From assembly GCA_963693365.1 (NCBI GenBank), contig CAVNZM010000016.1, forward strand, positions 6,076,001-6,140,000: a stretch of 64,000 bases of DNA, in the 5' to 3' direction. Shown one piece after another: positions 62,025 to 64,000 of the stretch. How positions within the stretch are numbered: position 1 is the stretch's first letter; every line of letters begins with the position of its first letter. Source of the DNA: Amoebidium appalachense (Eukaryota > Ichthyosporea). The notes beneath the pieces are model-generated. The model was given only the letters and a program-made list of their open reading frames with translations. It searched no databases and was not told the DNA's origin. The position numbers were made by a program, and so were the translations under genes.

Positions 62025-63406
62025 GGACCCACAAGTACACGCACACTCACAGGCGCACATCCACCACCACACATCCACCACCACCATAATAGAAACTTAT
62101 TGACCACACTTCCAAAACCCATTTCCAAGTCCCCCCCCCCCCCCTAAAAAAAAAAATAAAAAATAATAAAACAAAACCCTACCAAGCCAACCCAAAAAAT
62201 GCCCAAGCACGTGCATACAAAACAATGGGGACCATTTACACACCCAAAATGCAGTGCACACTTGCCTGAAGGCACATGTCCAGCGTAACCATTTTTGTCA
62301 CCAAACGCCGAGAACTTAGCCGCCTGCTCCTCTGGGGGAAGTTCTGTCAGGCGCTGGTCGTGGGGGCGGAAATCGTTACGCTTTTTGAGTTCATACTTGG
62401 TCCAATGCAGCGCCCTCGAGTAATACAGGAGCCGCTGCTCGTCGTATCGCTGCTTGTGGAGCTCCGAGAGGAGGGTGGCAAAGGCGTTTGGGCCCACACC
62501 TTTGTCTGCCAGTGCACGCAACAATGTTACCACCTTTAGGTCGAGCCCACTGCGGTGGCTAAGGTAGGCCGGAAACTGATCACGCATGAAGAGTGGAAGG
62601 CGTTTAATTGTCTGGGGGTTTGTGCCGGCAAAGTTTTTTTTGCATGTGTCACAAAAGTACCGGGCCGTGATAATGTAGTAGCAGCTGTCAAAGTCGATAA
62701 CACGCCGTCCTACGGGGTTGCTCATGAACCCATTGCGAGAAGTACGGTGTGGGTTGGGGTGGTTGTGGGGGTCCACGTAGTGATCATCGAAGGGGCACGG
62801 CACCATGAAACCGGGAGACAACCTTTCCGGAAGCCAGGCAAAACATCTGGGTTTGTAGAAAGGCGCTGGATCGCCCCCAAATTTAAAGCCTATAATGGGA
62901 GGTGGAAGATGCCACCCCACAGGCGTCTTCTCATCTTTGAGACTCTCTTTCACTGTGTGCAGGTGCGACTTGATTGTTTCGCCCGCCGCGTCAGAAAACT
63001 CCTCTCCACCGTCATCCCCGTCCGTATTATCTTCTCCCTCTTCCTCCCCTTCATCCTCGTCTACCCGGTACGCATCTGCTGCTGCATTTAGCAAAGGTTC
63101 CTCGTCGGGTTGCACCTGTATGTCTGGTGGGTGTGGAGCAGGGGCCCGATCCATTTCTCTTGGTAACGAATGGACGCTACCTGCCTCAACTACACGGGCC
63201 CTTATGTCGGCGGCCTTAGATAGAGGGGGCTGTTCGGGTTGTACGTTTACGTTTAGTTCCTGCAAAACAGCTTTGTTTGCCGTCCCAAAACCTGCAAAGT
63301 TCTGAACAAATGCAGCATCTTTTTTTTTGCGCCCAGCTCCCTCCCTAGCTCCGCCTGTTTTATGCCCAGGGCGCTGTGTTGTGCCCTTAGGGCAGCCTGG
63401 CTTCAT
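55502..63406 (-). CDS. Large transposase-like protein with DUF6729-like domain and DEDDy 3'-5' exonuclease
   Basis: Six exons (63406-62266, 61287-61099, 60127-59297, 58844-58204, 57740-57534, 57101-55502) join in phase to about 1535 aa. From the N terminus: basic and acidic tracts; a DUF6729-like domain at about 190-380 (VGRRVIDFDSCYYIITARYF, CDTCKKNF, FPAYLSHRSGLDL); LKADHTF (D415) and FYTDRCC (D484); a DEDDy exonuclease at about 555-715 with GLDCEW (D563, E565), GTDSAHL (D629) and YAALDAY (Y698, D702); then CIRGTNEVEGAVH (1038-1050), SPWIVDD and a Pro-rich tail with CKTCGRQGKGCPGS. From memory this matches large multicopy proteins in basidiomycete genomes. The two Asp motifs plus the RGTN-x-x-EG motif look like a split RNase H transposase core with the exonuclease inserted (inference). 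Introns 1 and 5 are GC-AG. Exon 6 is shifted one base at a C run, 56541-56550. No terminal repeats were found. Confidence 0.8.
56541..56550 (-). other. Frame-changing homopolymer in the last exon of the transposase-like gene
   Basis: A run of 10 C (G on the coding strand) separates two long frames of the same exon. The exon is 1600 nt, one more than a multiple of three, and a run of nine would keep one frame. It could be a real frameshift, a length-variable tract or a sequencing error. Confidence 0.8.
57183..57412. repeat. G run, (CT)n array, TG and second G run
   Basis: It fills the intron between the exons at 57101 and 57534 of the transposase-like gene. Confidence 0.95.
60190..61085. repeat. 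Low-complexity intron of the transposase-like gene
   Basis: Within the intron 60128-61098 there are tandem copies of a C-rich unit of about 50 bp (CCCAAACCCATGTGCCCAC-type, 60220-60530), then C runs, then G runs on the other side. The C-rich repeats could form i-motif/G4 structures (general knowledge). Confidence 0.85.
61448..62145. repeat. C-run-rich intron segment
   Basis: Several C homopolymers of 25-45 bp and CAC triplets inside the first intron (61288-62265) of the transposase-like gene. Confidence 0.9.
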
Positions 63407-63674
63407 TTTAAACACTTGGGGCCTGGCCCCCTGCCCCCCTAGTGCGACTACGTTACCGCAAACATTCCCGTATTCCAGTGTGCTCGGCAATGCTGCTCAT
63501 GGCCTTCCCGGACTGGTTGTGACCAGTAAAGAGCGCGCCAATTCCTGACCGCCGCCTACAGCAGTGTATGATCTGTTATCCATATTCGGCAAAAGGGGTC
63601 TTGCCCAACCAATGGCTTGAATCCTTGTAACTTTGCTTTATCCATATAAGGTTAGCTGAACACCCCCCCTCCAA

Positions 63675-63920
63675 TCATACCCCCCCCTTCTCTCTAGTAG
63701 TAGCTCCTGGCATGCCGCACCCCAGCAGACGGTTAAGGGCGGCGGTTTTGCGGGGCATCATGTAAACCTTTTCGTAGGTGGTGGGGAGGGCTGTCATGGT
63801 GGCTACCCCCGGGGTGGCCAGGAAACCGGGGGCACCGTATTCGACGTAGTAGTGGCCACGCTCACCGAGGAAGCCGGGGAGGTCGCGAGCGCCCGTCAGG
63901 GGGTGTGCAGAATCGGATTC
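63675..63920 (-). CDS. Last exon of an unidentified gene running off the window
   Basis: After a TTTTTACCCTCAG acceptor an open stretch of 81 codons ends in TGA at 63675-63677. It encodes ESDSAHPLTGARDLPGFLGE, then RGHYYVEYGAPGFLATPGVA, then TYEKVYMMPRKTAALNRLLG. GC-rich codon use and composition are clearly coding. I do not recognise the family. The 3' end lies only about 270 bp upstream of the start of the transposase-like gene, same strand. Confidence 0.6.
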   Translation of the reverse strand, partial: ESDSAHPLTGARDLPGFLGERGHYYVEYGAPGFLATPGVATMTALPTTYEKVYMMPRKTAALNRLLGCGMPGATTREKGGV

Positions 63921-64000
63921 CTGAGGGTAAAAAGAGAGAGGGTTAGGTGTTTGTTTTTGATGTGTGTTAGGTGTGTGGCAGGGTGGAAGCTTATTGCGAG

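Overview
This is a 64 kb piece of a nuclear genome from a eukaryote, probably a unicellular or few-celled one. The genes are split by spliceosomal introns (mostly GT-AG, with two likely GC-AG introns), there are polyadenylation-like signals, and there is no operon structure. The gene set mixes a complete-looking riboflavin-biosynthesis fusion enzyme (so not an animal), an organelle-type PPR protein, secreted chitin and polysaccharide-degrading enzymes, and two kinds of transposase-like gene. A protist close to fungi or animals, such as an ichthyosporean, would fit, but the window alone does not prove the lineage.

The window is packed with simple repeats to an unusual degree: (CA/TG)n arrays of up to several hundred bp, (GA)n arrays, and dozens of 20-70 bp G or C homopolymers. 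These lie in introns and between genes, often within about 10 nt of splice sites. Most open reading frames made of Thr-His, Cys-Val, poly-Pro or poly-Gly are products of these repeats, not genes.

Layout, nearly all on the minus strand. 105-10658: a 14-exon gene joining GTP cyclohydrolase II to a RibD/RIB7-type reductase. 12682-14395: a pogo/Tigger-like DNA transposon with 26-bp terminal inverted repeats, a TA target duplication and a broken transposase. 16714-17646: an intronless PPR protein. 18-24 kb: repeats, scattered coding-like stretches and a 47-bp minisatellite. 24550-26075: a two-exon secreted GH114-family glycosidase. 33370-33975 (plus strand): a small protein with a likely mitochondrial presequence. 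36823-38726: a broken partial copy of the chitinase gene. 44140-47539: a four-exon gene that fuses an AA15-type lytic polysaccharide monooxygenase to a GH18 chitinase. 52233-52973: the C-terminal part of an endonuclease/exonuclease/phosphatase-family protein. 55502-63406: a large six-exon gene combining a Cys-containing DUF6729-like domain, RNase H-like transposase motifs and a DEDDy 3'-5' exonuclease. 63675-63920: the last exon of a further gene that runs off the window.

Functionally, the GH114 enzyme, the LPMO-chitinase and its pseudogene copy form a small group of secreted polysaccharide-degrading genes within 23 kb. The riboflavin fusion joins two steps that are consecutive in the fungal/archaeal version of the pathway. 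The 55-63 kb gene is the best candidate for an uncharacterised mobile-element system.
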